From contig OW818639.1 in assembly GCA_942492795.1 (NCBI GenBank), forward strand, positions 62,001 through 126,000: DNA of 64,000 nucleotides. The letters are read 5' to 3'. The notes beneath the pieces are model-generated. The model was not told where the DNA came from and made no database searches. It worked only from the letters and a program-made list of their open reading frames with translations. The position numbers and the translations under genes were made by a program. Positions 53,702-62,027 of this stretch are shown piece after piece (position 1 is the stretch's first letter; every line of letters begins with the position of its first letter). The stretch comes from RGIG3178 sp942492795. Lineage in GTDB: Bacteria; Bacillota; Clostridia; Christensenellales; QAND01.

Positions 53702-53734
53702 AATCCTCTAAGAAAGAATCGTTCGTTCAGACGT

Positions 53735-55276
53735 TTACCGCATGATACCCAGATAGATATAGGCACCGCCGGCGTCTTTGTTCAGATCGGCTGCGGAATT
53801 GGAGTCGTTGTACTTCAGCGACGTATAGCCCGTGGGCATATCTGCATTCTCGCCGAAAAACACGTCTATCGCCTTGATAGGCTTGCCGTTGGCAGCATTT
53901 GTCGTCGTCCAAAGATAGATGTATTTTCCGCCGGCGTTTTTATTCAGATCGTGCGGATTCTTCGTGTACGAACCGGGCAAAGAGAAATTGTCGAAGGTGA
54001 TGCGGATATCTTTGAGCGCTTTATCGGGATCGTTGGTGGTGTTGTAGGAGATATAGATATAATCACCGCCCGCGTCCTTGTTCAGATCCTTGCCCAGCAG
54101 CGTATAGCCGGCGTATGTTTTAATGGCGGTCTTGTAATCCTTATCGGAAGTGATCACGATGGACTGGATATACACTTCAGGTTTGGGCGCAGGCGTCGGG
54201 ATGATCGACATATCGTTGATCACCTTCTGGATATCTCCGCCGCGCTGGTTAAAATAAGTCTCCAACTGCGTTGCCCGTTCGGGTTTATCGGCATACTTCC
54301 AGATCGGGATCAGCGAATTGATGTTGCTGATGCCATAGATGGTGGGCGTGGCAGAGGCAAGCGACGCGACCCAGTCCGGGAAGTTCTTCAAAAGGTTGTC
54401 CAGCGTGGAGGCGTCCACATCTTTACCGCCGCTTAAAACGGACTGAAAGGACGTATTGGACAGGAATTCCTCCGCCGTTTTCTTGTCGTCAGCGGACGCG
54501 GAACCCGAGATAAACCGGTAGGTCGCATCGACCTTGGCTTTGATCTGTGTTGTTGTCTGCGTGGTCGTTGAGGAATAGGTATAGTTATAGGTGCAGCGCG
54601 CGCCCATCAGCGCCTCGACGACGAGGTGTGTGCCGTAGGTGCCGAACAGATCTTCCGGACTCATATCCGAATTCAAATCCTCTTTGAAGGTCGCATCCAA
54701 TATATCTTTGAAATCGTTGGTGATGTTGATGTATTCGCTGTATTTGGGATAGCCGCTCAAGGACTTGATGAAAAATACATTGGACTTTTTGGTTTGTGAC
54801 TTGTCGAATTCACTTTCCACGCTGCCGGAAAACAGCGGATATTTCGCTTTTAAACTCAGCTTGGCAGACAAATCTTCACAGTAGGTTTTCATTGTCTGTC
54901 CCATGATGGTATAGGAGCTCTGCGAAGGGGCGTTTGCCGTCTTGAGCCGCTTTTTCACTTCGCTCTCCTGGAGAATTTGCCTGCCCAGGGTGAATCCCTG
55001 CGGGTTGATATAGGTGCTTTCCAAAATATTGTAGCCAAGGCCCACATAGGTCGTAGCTTCGCTTCCCTGCAGCGCGTGCTTTTGAGGCACATTGGTGTAG
55101 GACTTAGCCGCATATTTTTCCGTGGCGCCCAATCCCGCGCCCGGCATCTGTTCGCCGGGTGTTGAAACCGTGCCGCTTGGCGATGGGGATACGGTGGACT
55201 GCGGTGCTGCGGTGCTGCAGCCGGACAAAAGGAGCAGGAATGACAGGACAAACGTCAGTGGTGCCTTTTTTCTCAT
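53735..55276 (-). CDS. MACPF (perforin-like) domain lipoprotein with C-terminal MABP-like repeats
   Basis: 513 residues with a GAGGG ribosome site. Lipobox LLSGC (Cys20) followed by a Ser/Pro-rich linker. Residues 60-350 form a membrane-attack-complex/perforin domain: the signature YGTHLVVEALMGARCTY at 214-230 corresponds to the family's Y-G-T/S-H-x(7)-G pattern, and long polar helices flank it. The C-terminus (about 365-513) has three repeats with a conserved DLNKDAGGDYIYI core, like the MABP beta-prism domain found with MACPF modules. It may insert into target membranes or act as an anchored scaffold. A bacterial MACPF with a lipid anchor is uncommon. Monocistronic; upstream TGGTATAAC is a likely -10. 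Confidence 0.82.
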   Translation of the reverse strand: MRKKAPLTFVLSFLLLLSGCSTAAPQSTVSPSPSGTVSTPGEQMPGAGLGATEKYAAKSYTNVPQKHALQGSEATTYVGLGYNILESTYINPQGFTLGRQILQESEVKKRLKTANAPSQSSYTIMGQTMKTYCEDLSAKLSLKAKYPLFSGSVESEFDKSQTKKSNVFFIKSLSGYPKYSEYINITNDFKDILDATFKEDLNSDMSPEDLFGTYGTHLVVEALMGARCTYNYTYSSTTTQTTTQIKAKVDATYRFISGSASADDKKTAEEFLSNTSFQSVLSGGKDVDASTLDNLLKNFPDWVASLASATPTIYGISNINSLIPIWKYADKPERATQLETYFNQRGGDIQKVINDMSIIPTPAPKPEVYIQSIVITSDKDYKTAIKTYAGYTLLGKDLNKDAGGDYIYISYNTTNDPDKALKDIRITFDNFSLPGSYTKNPHDLNKNAGGKYIYLWTTTNAANGKPIKAIDVFFGENADMPTGYTSLKYNDSNSAADLNKDAGGAYIYLGIMR

Positions 55277-55656
55277 AATTACCCTCGCTTTTTGCTTCTG
55301 TTTTTTGTTATACCATCCATGTTACTCTATCGGCATTTGGGGATGTTTTGCGTACTGTTCGGAGAAATAAATCGAATGAATGTCTTCATGTCTGTATTTT
55401 TGCTTTCACTCTATTGATATTTCGAGATTTGTATAATGTTTTATTTTATTTAACACGATATGATACTATAGGGCAATAATGGATCATCGCGCAGGATACA
55501 GCCGGTCGGATCAGCTTAGTGCGGATTCTGTGTTGCTGCAACGATACGATATAGTATATATCTATTATTTTCGATTTAAAAGGCGGTTGCAGCATCGGCA
55601 CGGAGCGGTGCTGATCCGATGAAACGTTGAAAAGTTTGGGACGGGAAGTGGAGAGA
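55277..55656. other. AT-rich intergenic region, no gene seen
   Basis: Divergent promoter region between the MACPF gene and the small zinc-finger gene. Open frames here are short, on both strands, and lack ribosome sites. Confidence 0.5.
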
Positions 55657-55905
55657 ATGGGAGTTGTGTGTGCTATGCGCGGCCATCGTTGGGACGGATG
55701 CATGTGTGAGCGCTGCGGTTTGGTGCGTGACATTCAGCATTGCTTTGAACCGATGAGCGCAGCCAAGCAATACGATGAACACGGCAACGAGACCGATCAC
55801 GGGGTAAAACCTTGGGACGATCTGCACGGCGCATCCGTTTCGTTTCGGCACTTCAACACCGTCGCCTGCATCAAATGCGGCAAGGTCAGAGAAATAATCG
55901 AGTAG
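55657..55905 (+). CDS. Small zinc-ribbon protein
   Basis: 82 residues from ATG 55657; ATG 55675 is an alternative with GGGAG upstream. Two cysteine pairs (CMCERCGLV and CIKCGKV) separated by about 50 residues could bind one zinc. The N-terminus HRWDGCMCERCG resembles small phage- or island-borne zinc-finger proteins. Function unknown. It is the last plus-strand gene before the toxin-immunity array. Confidence 0.5.
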   Translation: MGVVCAMRGHRWDGCMCERCGLVRDIQHCFEPMSAAKQYDEHGNETDHGVKPWDDLHGASVSFRHFNTVACIKCGKVREIIE

Positions 55906-56011
55906 ACGGGGACATGGCAGGAAGAAGCGGAAAAAAAGAAGTGTGTGAAACAAATATGCGTGCGCCGATTTGATGGGCGCAGAAGCCGTATAATACCGTG
56001 CGGAAGCGGAT

Positions 56012-56052
56012 AAAAAAAACACCCGTCATGCTGACATAGACTGCCGGGTGTT
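56012..56052 (-). terminator. Terminator of toxin cassette A
   Basis: On the minus strand ACACCCGGCA pairs with TGaCGGGTGT, followed by eight T, downstream of the SUKH immunity gene. Confidence 0.8.
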
Positions 56053-56149
56053 ATGAATTAGGAGAATGTAAAGTGTTCCAAAATTTCTGAAACAACAGAA
56101 CCGTCACTGTACTTAGAAATTAAAAAACTACACATCAATTAATACTTTG

Positions 56150-56545
56150 TCATATACTTTCCAAATATCGAAGAAAACCTTCAAAGCTTGTTGCTACTGT
56201 TTTCACAGTTTTGGGATCCATACCAATAAATGGTACTTCTATATAGTTACCGTTTTCCGAGATGCCATATGCAGTATCAGCCCCATCTGATCCTATTATG
56301 ACAATGCCGGGTATAAATTCATTTACTGCATAAGCTTCATTCAATTCCTGGATTTCCTCTAGAGACCAAAACTGAACATATAAATTATCTCCAATAAAAC
56401 CACAACCGCCATTATATTCGGCTAAAAACTCTTCATATTCTTGCGTTATAGTGTCTGATAATTTAGCTCTATTTTTTTCGTGTTTCAAAGCAATTGATTG
56501 ATTAGACTTTATTCCTGATAACATTCTTACTATCTCATTTTTCAT
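56150..56545 (-). CDS. SUKH-type (SMI1/KNR4) immunity protein, cassette A
   Basis: 131 residues; start overlaps the toxin stop by 4 bases. The motifs LAEYNGGCGFIG and IVIIGSDGADTAYGI, with a C-terminal SFEGFLRYL, are those of SUKH-1 superfamily immunity proteins, which bind and neutralise nuclease toxins. Markedly AT-rich compared with the chromosome. Cytoplasmic, protecting against the HNH-type toxin encoded just upstream. Confidence 0.85.
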   Translation of the reverse strand: MKNEIVRMLSGIKSNQSIALKHEKNRAKLSDTITQEYEEFLAEYNGGCGFIGDNLYVQFWSLEEIQELNEAYAVNEFIPGIVIIGSDGADTAYGISENGNYIEVPFIGMDPKTVKTVATSFEGFLRYLESI

Positions 56546-57124
56546 TTATTTCTCCTCTGCTCTTGTAATACTCTATTCCAAAATACTGTATATTTTGCAT
56601 GCTCTTTTGGCGTAACAACAATTTTATTACCAATGTCAGACGGATTACCTCCAAATTTAACCGGATGCAATTCATGAATTTGTAATCCTTCTATGCTATT
56701 ATACTTTTTGTGGAGATTGCTATTTGTCTGATTTGCAATTTTTCGAGCAAATTCGTATTCGTCTCCTTCAATAATTATAAATGGTCCTTTTGGTTTTTGT
56801 GCATCCGGATATCCTGTCCAATCATCAATTTCAAATGCACCAGGAGTATTTATGCTAATTGCATTGCGTTGGTCGCCTTCTGAATTTCTTTTTATAATTG
56901 ATAATTGTTTTTGCGATTTTTCTGTTCTTTTTACCTTTGAAACATTTTCTGTGTTTTCTATTATACCGTTTTCCTCACCGGTCGTAAATGAACTTGCGGA
57001 ATCTGTCCCCGTTGCAGCCAAGGAATCGACGTCAACGGACGGGGTGCCTCCTTGTTCCAATTCCAGCAGCGCGTCCGCAAGAGGGTTATGACCTCGGCCT
57101 TCGGATCGGAAAGACAAAGAAAGT

Positions 57125-57245
57125 GCGCCCTGTTGGGGCGCGACGTCCGGCAGTATTTTGCTGTTTTTGGACAATAGAGGTTTTTTTGACTTATAAGCTT
57201 CCGTGATCCGTTGCGCAAGATCGGTTTTGGTCGGGATGAGGCTGC
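57125..57245. repeat. 121-bp stalk repeat, copy 1 (cassette A)
   Basis: Matches 61014-61134 in 115 of 121 positions by eye. Encodes the KTDLAQRITEAYKSKKPLLSKN block of the stalk. Confidence 0.9.
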
Positions 57246-57514
57246 TCCGCCCCGGCATGTTGCCGGGTATAGGCGAAGTCATGTTCTGCGCGATCTGCGG
57301 GACGCCGAAGGCGGCGTCTCCTACAACGCGTTGGTTTTGAATTGCTAAAGGCAAAGGCACGTTTTGCATAGCGGCTACCACAGGCATGTTTATAGATTCC
57401 GCTTGTTGTGCTTTTGCCTGCGCTGCTTGCGTTAGTTCCGCCCTTGTCGGAATAATGCTGCCTTGACTTGTCCTTTTCGCGTTCGCTGTCCGGCCGTTCT
57501 GCCCATTTTCCTGG

Positions 57515-57622
57515 ACAATTCCCAATACAGGCGCGTTCGTAGACCCTGTCTGTTGAGCTTTTGCCTGCACTCTCGCCTGCTCTATTTGCGCCAGTTTTGT
57601 TCTTGTCGGAATGATGCTGCCT
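57515..57622. repeat. 108-bp stalk repeat, copy 1 (cassette A)
   Basis: Matches 59289-59396 with one difference in 108 bases. Encodes IEQARVQAKAQQTGSTNAP. Near-identity suggests recent gene conversion. Confidence 0.92.
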
Positions 57623-57804
57623 TAACTTGTCCCTTCGGTGTAGACGGTCTGTGCGTTCTGCACTGCTTGCTGCACGGCACTTATGGTATTTGGGGTTTGT
57701 GTGCTTTGCGTTTTTTGCTGCGTTACCATGGTTGCAGGCACATTCATAGATCCAATCTGCTGTGCCTTTGCCTTCTTTGAACTTTAGGATTTCTATTTAC
57801 GGAA

Positions 57805-57843
57805 ATAACAAGCACCCGGCAGACCGTTGTAGTCTACCGGGTG
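57805..57843 (-). terminator. Terminator of toxin cassette B
   Basis: On the minus strand CACCCGGTAGAC and GTCTGCCGGGTG form a 12-bp stem, then CTTGTTATTT. Downstream of the Imm22-like gene and directly before the start of cassette A. Confidence 0.7.
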
Positions 57844-57960
57844 TCGTATCATGCGAATCGGTTTTGGCTACACGTTATGAATCATTTGAGCAAGTAGAAG
57901 GCCTGAGAGGCTTCCAATATTACCGAGACACACGGATCGTTGCGAGGTTTCGCGGCGTTC

Positions 57961-58347
57961 CTATTTGTTATATCTTATGCTTCCTATATACTCCATATAA
58001 TTACCGTTTTTACTATATGTATTATTATCATTATAAGTATAATTATATAATAATATTACACAATTATACTTTTTGATATCATAAGCTTTGAGCATTTCTT
58101 TAAATTCTGAAATTATTGAGGAACCATAACTAAAGCCATTGAGTATATCGCTAATATCTTCATGTATTGTAGAAATCCAATCAACTTCCGAAGTATCCAT
58201 ATCATAATTTCCTGTATTAAATATGCTTTGAAATTTCGATGGTATAAGATCACCATCATCGGTATATTTAACTTCTATAAAACTCCTAAAGTCAGTCTCA
58301 TTTTTAAAGTTTCCTAGCCATAGTGACACATAATCGTTTTTTATCAC
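57961..58347 (-). CDS. Imm22-like immunity protein, cassette B
   Basis: 128 residues, 19 bases after the toxin stop. The N-terminal DYVSLWLGNFKNETDFRSFIE and the following DDGDLIPSKFQSIF resemble the Imm22 immunity family. It is AT-rich with a Tyr/Asn-rich C-terminus (NYTYNDNNTYSKNGNY). Expected to neutralise the toxin encoded upstream. The family label is tentative. Confidence 0.6.
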   Translation of the reverse strand: MIKNDYVSLWLGNFKNETDFRSFIEVKYTDDGDLIPSKFQSIFNTGNYDMDTSEVDWISTIHEDISDILNGFSYGSSIISEFKEMLKAYDIKKYNCVILLYNYTYNDNNTYSKNGNYMEYIGSIRYNK

Positions 58348-58366
58348 AGCTTTTATCTCCTTTATA

Positions 58367-59659
58367 TCATCTTTGTAATTTTATTGGTAGAGCTTTTGAA
58401 CCACCCTCTAACCTATGATTCGCCCATTCGTTCAACCTTCTGACGAATGCTTCATAATCCGATGATGAATCTATAATCTCAAGAAGCTCATTATGCGCTA
58501 AAGTTGACCCTCTTCCTCCATGTTTTCCATCCGGGTTAATAAAATTAATCTCACCGATGGGAGTTCTCATCTCCTTTATTTGTTCAACAGTTATACCCCA
58601 TTTTTTAAATATAGGTGTCCTTGATACCAAATGCCACTCATGCAAGTTACCAGGGCTTCTTAACCTTGCTTCTATGACTTCTCTAATACTTAGATTTTGC
58701 CATAAAACATCAAGATCGTTACTTGATAATTGATTATAGAATCTACTAAATCCACCATTTTTTATAGATGGTATATCGCTTGAAATAAAATCTTTTATTT
58801 GGATTCTGGTAGCCCCAACACCATTTTCGGCAAGTTCAACACTATCAGTTTCCCGTTTGCTTCTGCCTTTAGACATCTCGTGCCGGGCTGCTTCGTTTTG
58901 CGCCGTATTCGGGGAAAGGTCTGTACCTCTGTTCCCTATTATACCGTTTTCTGCGTCATTCGTAAATGGACTAACAGAATCTGTACCCGTGGCAGCCAAT
59001 TCGTTAGAGACATTGACGGGCATTGTGTTTTGTTCCAACGCGGAAAGCGCATTGGCCAATGGGTTCAAAACGAATACTGTAGATTGTGTGTTTTGAGCAA
59101 GGGTGTTTTGTATGGTAGGTTGCACGACAGAACCCAAAACAGAAGTGTTTGCATATTCCTGCTGCGCCTTTGCCCGCGCTCTTTGCTGTGCTACTTGCGC
59201 CAGTTCAGCTTTGGATGGGATGATGCTGCCTTGACTTGTCCCCTTCGCTTTCGCTTTTGCTATCTGGCTTTTCTGCGCATTTGTCTGCACAATTCCCAAT
59301 ACAGGCGCGTTCGTAGACCCTGTCTGTTGAGCTTTTGCCTGCACTCTCGCCTGCTCTATTTGCGCCAGTTCTGTTCTTGTCGGAATGATGCTGCCTCGGC
59401 TTGTTCCTTTGGTGTTTGCAGCCCTTTTGTCCTGCTCGTTTCGCTGCGCCTCAATCGATACAGGCGCAGGCGTATTCAATGCATTCGCCTGTTGAGTGCT
59501 CGCCTGCCTTTGCTGGGCAATTTGCGCCAGTTCGGCTTTGGACGGAAGAATGCCCCGTGCAATTTGCGAAACTCCGGGGGCGACGTCCCCTATAACGCGT
59601 TGGCTTTGAACTATAGAGGACAAAGACATGTTTTGCGCAACGTCGACGACAAAGCACAA
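58367..59659 (-). CDS. Toxin cassette B: stalk repeats plus unassigned C-terminal toxin domain
   Basis: 430 codons, from a TTG without a ribosome site right after a terminator, so probably a 5'-truncated silent cassette. Residues 35-190 contain three tandem stalk units of about 52 residues, each beginning G-S-I-I-P-(T/S)-(R/K)-x-E-L-A-Q or a variant and ending Gln/Ala-rich. The pre-toxin block LAATGTDSVSPF, then GNRGTDLSPNTAQNEA precedes the AT-rich tip of about 160 residues. The tip has conserved-looking HEWHLVSRTPIFKKWG, NPDGKHGGRGSTLAHNE and a C-terminal WANHRLEGG. The Trp-His and HGG/H residues suggest a metal-dependent nuclease, but I cannot place the family. Immunity gene Imm22-like follows. 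Confidence 0.7.
   Translation of the reverse strand: MCFVVDVAQNMSLSSIVQSQRVIGDVAPGVSQIARGILPSKAELAQIAQQRQASTQQANALNTPAPVSIEAQRNEQDKRAANTKGTSRGSIIPTRTELAQIEQARVQAKAQQTGSTNAPVLGIVQTNAQKSQIAKAKAKGTSQGSIIPSKAELAQVAQQRARAKAQQEYANTSVLGSVVQPTIQNTLAQNTQSTVFVLNPLANALSALEQNTMPVNVSNELAATGTDSVSPFTNDAENGIIGNRGTDLSPNTAQNEAARHEMSKGRSKRETDSVELAENGVGATRIQIKDFISSDIPSIKNGGFSRFYNQLSSNDLDVLWQNLSIREVIEARLRSPGNLHEWHLVSRTPIFKKWGITVEQIKEMRTPIGEINFINPDGKHGGRGSTLAHNELLEIIDSSSDYEAFVRRLNEWANHRLEGGSKALPIKLQR
58894..59009. repeat. 116-bp pre-toxin repeat, copy 1 (cassette B)
   Basis: Matches 63885-64000 with three differences in 116 bases; the second copy runs to the window edge. Encodes the ELAATGTDSVSPF to NTAQN block immediately before the toxin tip, the natural crossover point for tip exchange. 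Confidence 0.93.
59289..59396. repeat. 108-bp stalk repeat, copy 2 (cassette B)
   Basis: Partner of 57515-57622 (107 of 108 identical by eye). Confidence 0.92.
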
Positions 59660-59661
59660 AC

Positions 59662-59695
59662 AAAAAGCTCGGCAGACTGAGATTGATCTGCCGAG
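59662..59695 (-). terminator. Terminator of toxin cassette C
   Basis: On the minus strand CTCGGCAGA stem, 10-base loop, TCTGCCGAG then CTTTTTG. It sits directly before the truncated start of cassette B. Confidence 0.8.
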
Positions 59696-60039
59696 TTTTG
59701 AAGTATATGAGATTTAACTGTCCGCCTTGAATTGCTTTTTAACAAGAATGTCTTATAGGTGTTCCTAAATAACTGAAACAGCAGATCCGTTCCTGGGTTT
59801 CTGAACCGTCCCTGTGTTTCTTCTACTCTAGATGTGCCAGCGAAGAACTCCAGGGCTGCCGAAACAACAGAATCGTGCCCGTATTTCCCGATGTTTCTGT
59901 GTTTCTCCCGTGTTTCCCATCAATCTGCTGTTTATCGGGACGGTTTTCTTGCGTATCCTTGTTCATTGAATGATGCTAATTACAGGGAGAAGAATGGTTC
60001 AAGAGAATCGTCTCCATAATCCCACCCGCGTTCCCTTTT
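59696..60039. other. Intercassette spacer with degenerate repeats
   Basis: No gene seen. It contains diverged copies of a GAAACA(A/G)CAGA(A/T)CCGT element (about 59774-59794 and 59859-59878); a third lies at about 56085-56104 after cassette A. Confidence 0.45.
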
Positions 60040-60456
60040 TTAAACGATATCCTTTATCAGCTGATAATACTTTTCATCTTCTTCAGAAAATACGTCAATC
60101 CCTTCAAGCATATAAGCCTGTAACAAATATTCCTTTGCTCTTTCAGTATTTCCGAGTTCGTAAAAGCATTCTCCTATTCTGAAGAGTATAAAAGGATTGC
60201 CAATGCCATTGGGACATTTTAAAGTTTCAAAGAAATAATTTAGAGCTTCTTGAAAATCATTTGATATATAATAAGTGTCTCCCAACGCTGTATATACCCA
60301 AGTACTTGCTTCCCAATTGAATTTTGGCTCTGGGATCAAATTTAAAGCATTTATATAATTATTGATTGCGCCTTCATATTTACCATCATTGACGAGCATA
60401 TTTCCAGATTCACATAGTTCTACAATTTGGCGATATACTTTTTCTTCCATTTCCAC
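60040..60456 (-). CDS. TPR-repeat immunity protein, cassette C
   Basis: 138 residues from GTG 60456 behind AAGGAG; ATG 60450 is an alternative. Three tetratricopeptide-like helical pairs (for example GKYEGAINNYINALNLIPEP and WVYTALGDTYYISNDFQEAL) make up nearly the whole protein. Position 10 bases after the toxin stop and low G+C mark it as the cognate immunity protein; TPR proteins are a known immunity class in polymorphic toxin loci. Confidence 0.72.
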   Translation of the reverse strand: MEMEEKVYRQIVELCESGNMLVNDGKYEGAINNYINALNLIPEPKFNWEASTWVYTALGDTYYISNDFQEALNYFFETLKCPNGIGNPFILFRIGECFYELGNTERAKEYLLQAYMLEGIDVFSEEDEKYYQLIKDIV

Positions 60457-60466
60457 AGGTTCTCCT

Positions 60467-61438
60467 TTATTTTGGTGGTAGATATTTAATCTTAATCCGA
60501 GCTCCATTTGATCTATTAATACTTGAGTGTTCCAGATAATAGTTTAGCGGATCAAGCATGAATTGTCTAACTTCATATGATCTTGGCCCAAATGCTCTAC
60601 CAATTTCATTCCACCAGTGGACAGCATCTAGTTTATGAGCCATATCTGACTCTATGAGCGGATACCATTTTCCGTCACTTGCTTGAAATTTGACACCTTC
60701 ATTATTTGTCAGTATTTTTCCTTCGATCTTCTCATTCTCTATTACAATACTACCTGTCCTTGATGTTTTGTTTGGAGTTTTGCCCATATATTGTAACCTT
60801 TTGCTTATTGTAGTCTTTTTCTTGTCTTCAACAATTGATTCATCCACTTTAGTGATTGTTTCTGTGTCATTTGTAAACGAACTAACCGAATCTTCCCCCG
60901 TTGCAGCCAAGGTATTGGCGTCAACGGTTGGCGTGCTGCTCTGTTCCAAATCCCGCAGTGCGTCTCCAAGCGGATTCTGCGCATGTATTTTAGATCGAGA
61001 AGAGAAAGGGAGCGCGCCCTGTTGGAGCGCGACGTCCGGCAGTATTTTGCCGTTTTTGGACAATAGAGGTTTTTTTAACTTGTACGCTTCCGTGATCCGT
61101 TGCGCAAGATCGGTTTTGGTCGGGATCAGGCTGCCAGATTCCCGCATGTTGCCGGAAATAGACAAAGGCATGTTCTGCGCGGTCTGCGGTACGCCGAGGA
61201 CGGCGTCCCCTACAATGGATGGACTTTGAGCGGTTGAGGCTAAAGTCTCGTTCTGTACGGCAGCAACAAAAGGCGTAGATCCAACCTGCTGTGCTTTCGC
61301 CTGTGTTCTCGCCTGCTCTATTTGTACCAGTTCTGTTCTTGTCGTAATGATGCTGCCTCGGCTTGTTCCTTTGTTGTTTGCATTTTGCTGCGCCTTTGCC
61401 TGCGCTATTTGCGCCAGCAGAGCTTGTGCCGGAGACAA
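60467..61438 (-). CDS. Toxin cassette C: stalk plus GH-E-like nuclease tip
   Basis: 323 codons from a TTG without ribosome site, 5'-truncated next to a terminator. The stalk has GSIITTRTELVQIEQARTQAKAQQ, the LIPTKTDLAQRITEAYK block and the LAATGEDSVSSF pre-toxin motif. The AT-rich tip of about 100 residues reads DMAHKLDAVHWWNEIGRAFG, then EVRQFMLDPLNYYLE and SSINRSNGA, resembling the HNH/EndoVII GH-E nuclease family of polymorphic toxins (conserved Asp/His and Asn-Arg-Ser). DNA or RNA cleavage in target cells is expected. The TPR immunity gene follows. Confidence 0.7.
   Translation of the reverse strand: MSPAQALLAQIAQAKAQQNANNKGTSRGSIITTRTELVQIEQARTQAKAQQVGSTPFVAAVQNETLASTAQSPSIVGDAVLGVPQTAQNMPLSISGNMRESGSLIPTKTDLAQRITEAYKLKKPLLSKNGKILPDVALQQGALPFSSRSKIHAQNPLGDALRDLEQSSTPTVDANTLAATGEDSVSSFTNDTETITKVDESIVEDKKKTTISKRLQYMGKTPNKTSRTGSIVIENEKIEGKILTNNEGVKFQASDGKWYPLIESDMAHKLDAVHWWNEIGRAFGPRSYEVRQFMLDPLNYYLEHSSINRSNGARIKIKYLPPK
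61014..61134. repeat. 121-bp stalk repeat, copy 2 (cassette C)
   Basis: Partner of 57125-57245 (115 of 121 identical by eye). Confidence 0.9.
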
Positions 61439-61464
61439 ATCCTCGGCTTGCCGTGATGACCAAC

Positions 61465-61490
61465 AAAAAAGGCCGGGAGGATGTCCCGGC
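61465..61490 (-). terminator. Terminator of toxin cassette D
   Basis: On the minus strand GCCGGGA stem, CATCC loop, TCCCGGC then CTTTTTTG. Between the ankyrin gene stop and the start of cassette C. Confidence 0.85.
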
Positions 61491-61518
61491 TACCAGTATT
61501 CTATCGGTATAATCTGCT

Positions 61519-62019
61519 CTATTTCTTGTATGGCAGTAACATTTCCGCAATTTCCTTCTGTCCGCGTTCAATCGCGAAGTCATAGGCGTCCATATCTTTC
61601 ATATAATCACCTGTATATCTGACGGATGCGTCGATGCCGCTATGCAAGAGAAATTTTACAATGTCTTTATGCCCGCCATAGATGGCTGAAAATAGCGGGT
61701 TTCTTTCTGGTTCACTAATATCAAATTCAGCTCCATAAATTTTTAGATATTTAACTATATCAATATGACCTTCTCCAGCAGCTTCATTTAATGAATTTCC
61801 ATTAAAAGTACCCGCGCATTTGTTAACATCAAAACCTGTGCTTACGAGATATTTAACGATTTCAAAAGCATCTTCTGCTGATGCAATATGTAGCCAAGTA
61901 CCAAAAGGTGTTGTCTCATTTAATAAATCAGGCTGATGCTTTAGTAATCCAACCACTTTTCCATAATCGTGATTTCTAATAGCTGATACCATGTCTCTTA
62001 CCGCTTGTTTTCTTTCCAT
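61519..62019 (-). CDS. Ankyrin-repeat immunity protein, cassette D
   Basis: 166 residues, 8 bases after the AHH toxin stop. Four ankyrin repeats are visible (GTWLHIASAEDAFEIVKYLVSTG, NSLNEAAGEGHIDIVKYLKIYG, NPLFSAIYGGHKDIVKFLLHSG, DAYDFAIERGQKEIAEMLLPY). Ankyrin proteins are a standard immunity class for nuclease toxins; this one should bind the AHH-type tip encoded upstream. AT-rich, intact, with a plausible ribosome site, so it may be expressed even though its toxin is damaged. Confidence 0.8.
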   Translation of the reverse strand: MERKQAVRDMVSAIRNHDYGKVVGLLKHQPDLLNETTPFGTWLHIASAEDAFEIVKYLVSTGFDVNKCAGTFNGNSLNEAAGEGHIDIVKYLKIYGAEFDISEPERNPLFSAIYGGHKDIVKFLLHSGIDASVRYTGDYMKDMDAYDFAIERGQKEIAEMLLPYKK

Positions 62020-62027
62020 AGATACAA

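Larger units (their letters stand above)
53427..53734. other. Promoter-operator region and terminator, no gene seen
   Basis: Holds the AbrB operator repeats (53457-53486) and the terminator of the MACPF gene (53674-53701). The rest shows no conserved element. Confidence 0.5.
56542..57783 (-). pseudogene. Toxin cassette A: truncated stalk plus HNH-type nuclease tip, with nonsense codon
   Basis: The frame is open from 57783 to 56542 except for a TAA at 57622-57624, exactly where sister copies have CAA or CGA in the T-S-x-G-S-I-I-P motif. The intact part (from GTG 57570, 342 residues) has the Gln/Ala-rich stalk (QAKAQQTGSTNAP), the LIPTKTDLAQRITEAYKSKKP block, the LAATGTDS pre-toxin motif and an AT-rich tip. 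The tip ends in IHELHPVKFGGNPSDIGNKIVVTPKEHAKY, an HNH-endonuclease pattern seen in polymorphic toxins. There is no signal peptide, secretion domain or ribosome site at the 5' end. Most likely a silent cassette that supplies a tip by recombination. Confidence 0.75.

Noticed and set aside
57125..61134. CRISPR array or tandem-repeat array in the toxin region
   Set aside because: Repeats are long, coding and irregularly spaced with unrelated coding sequence between them, not short repeats with uniform spacers.
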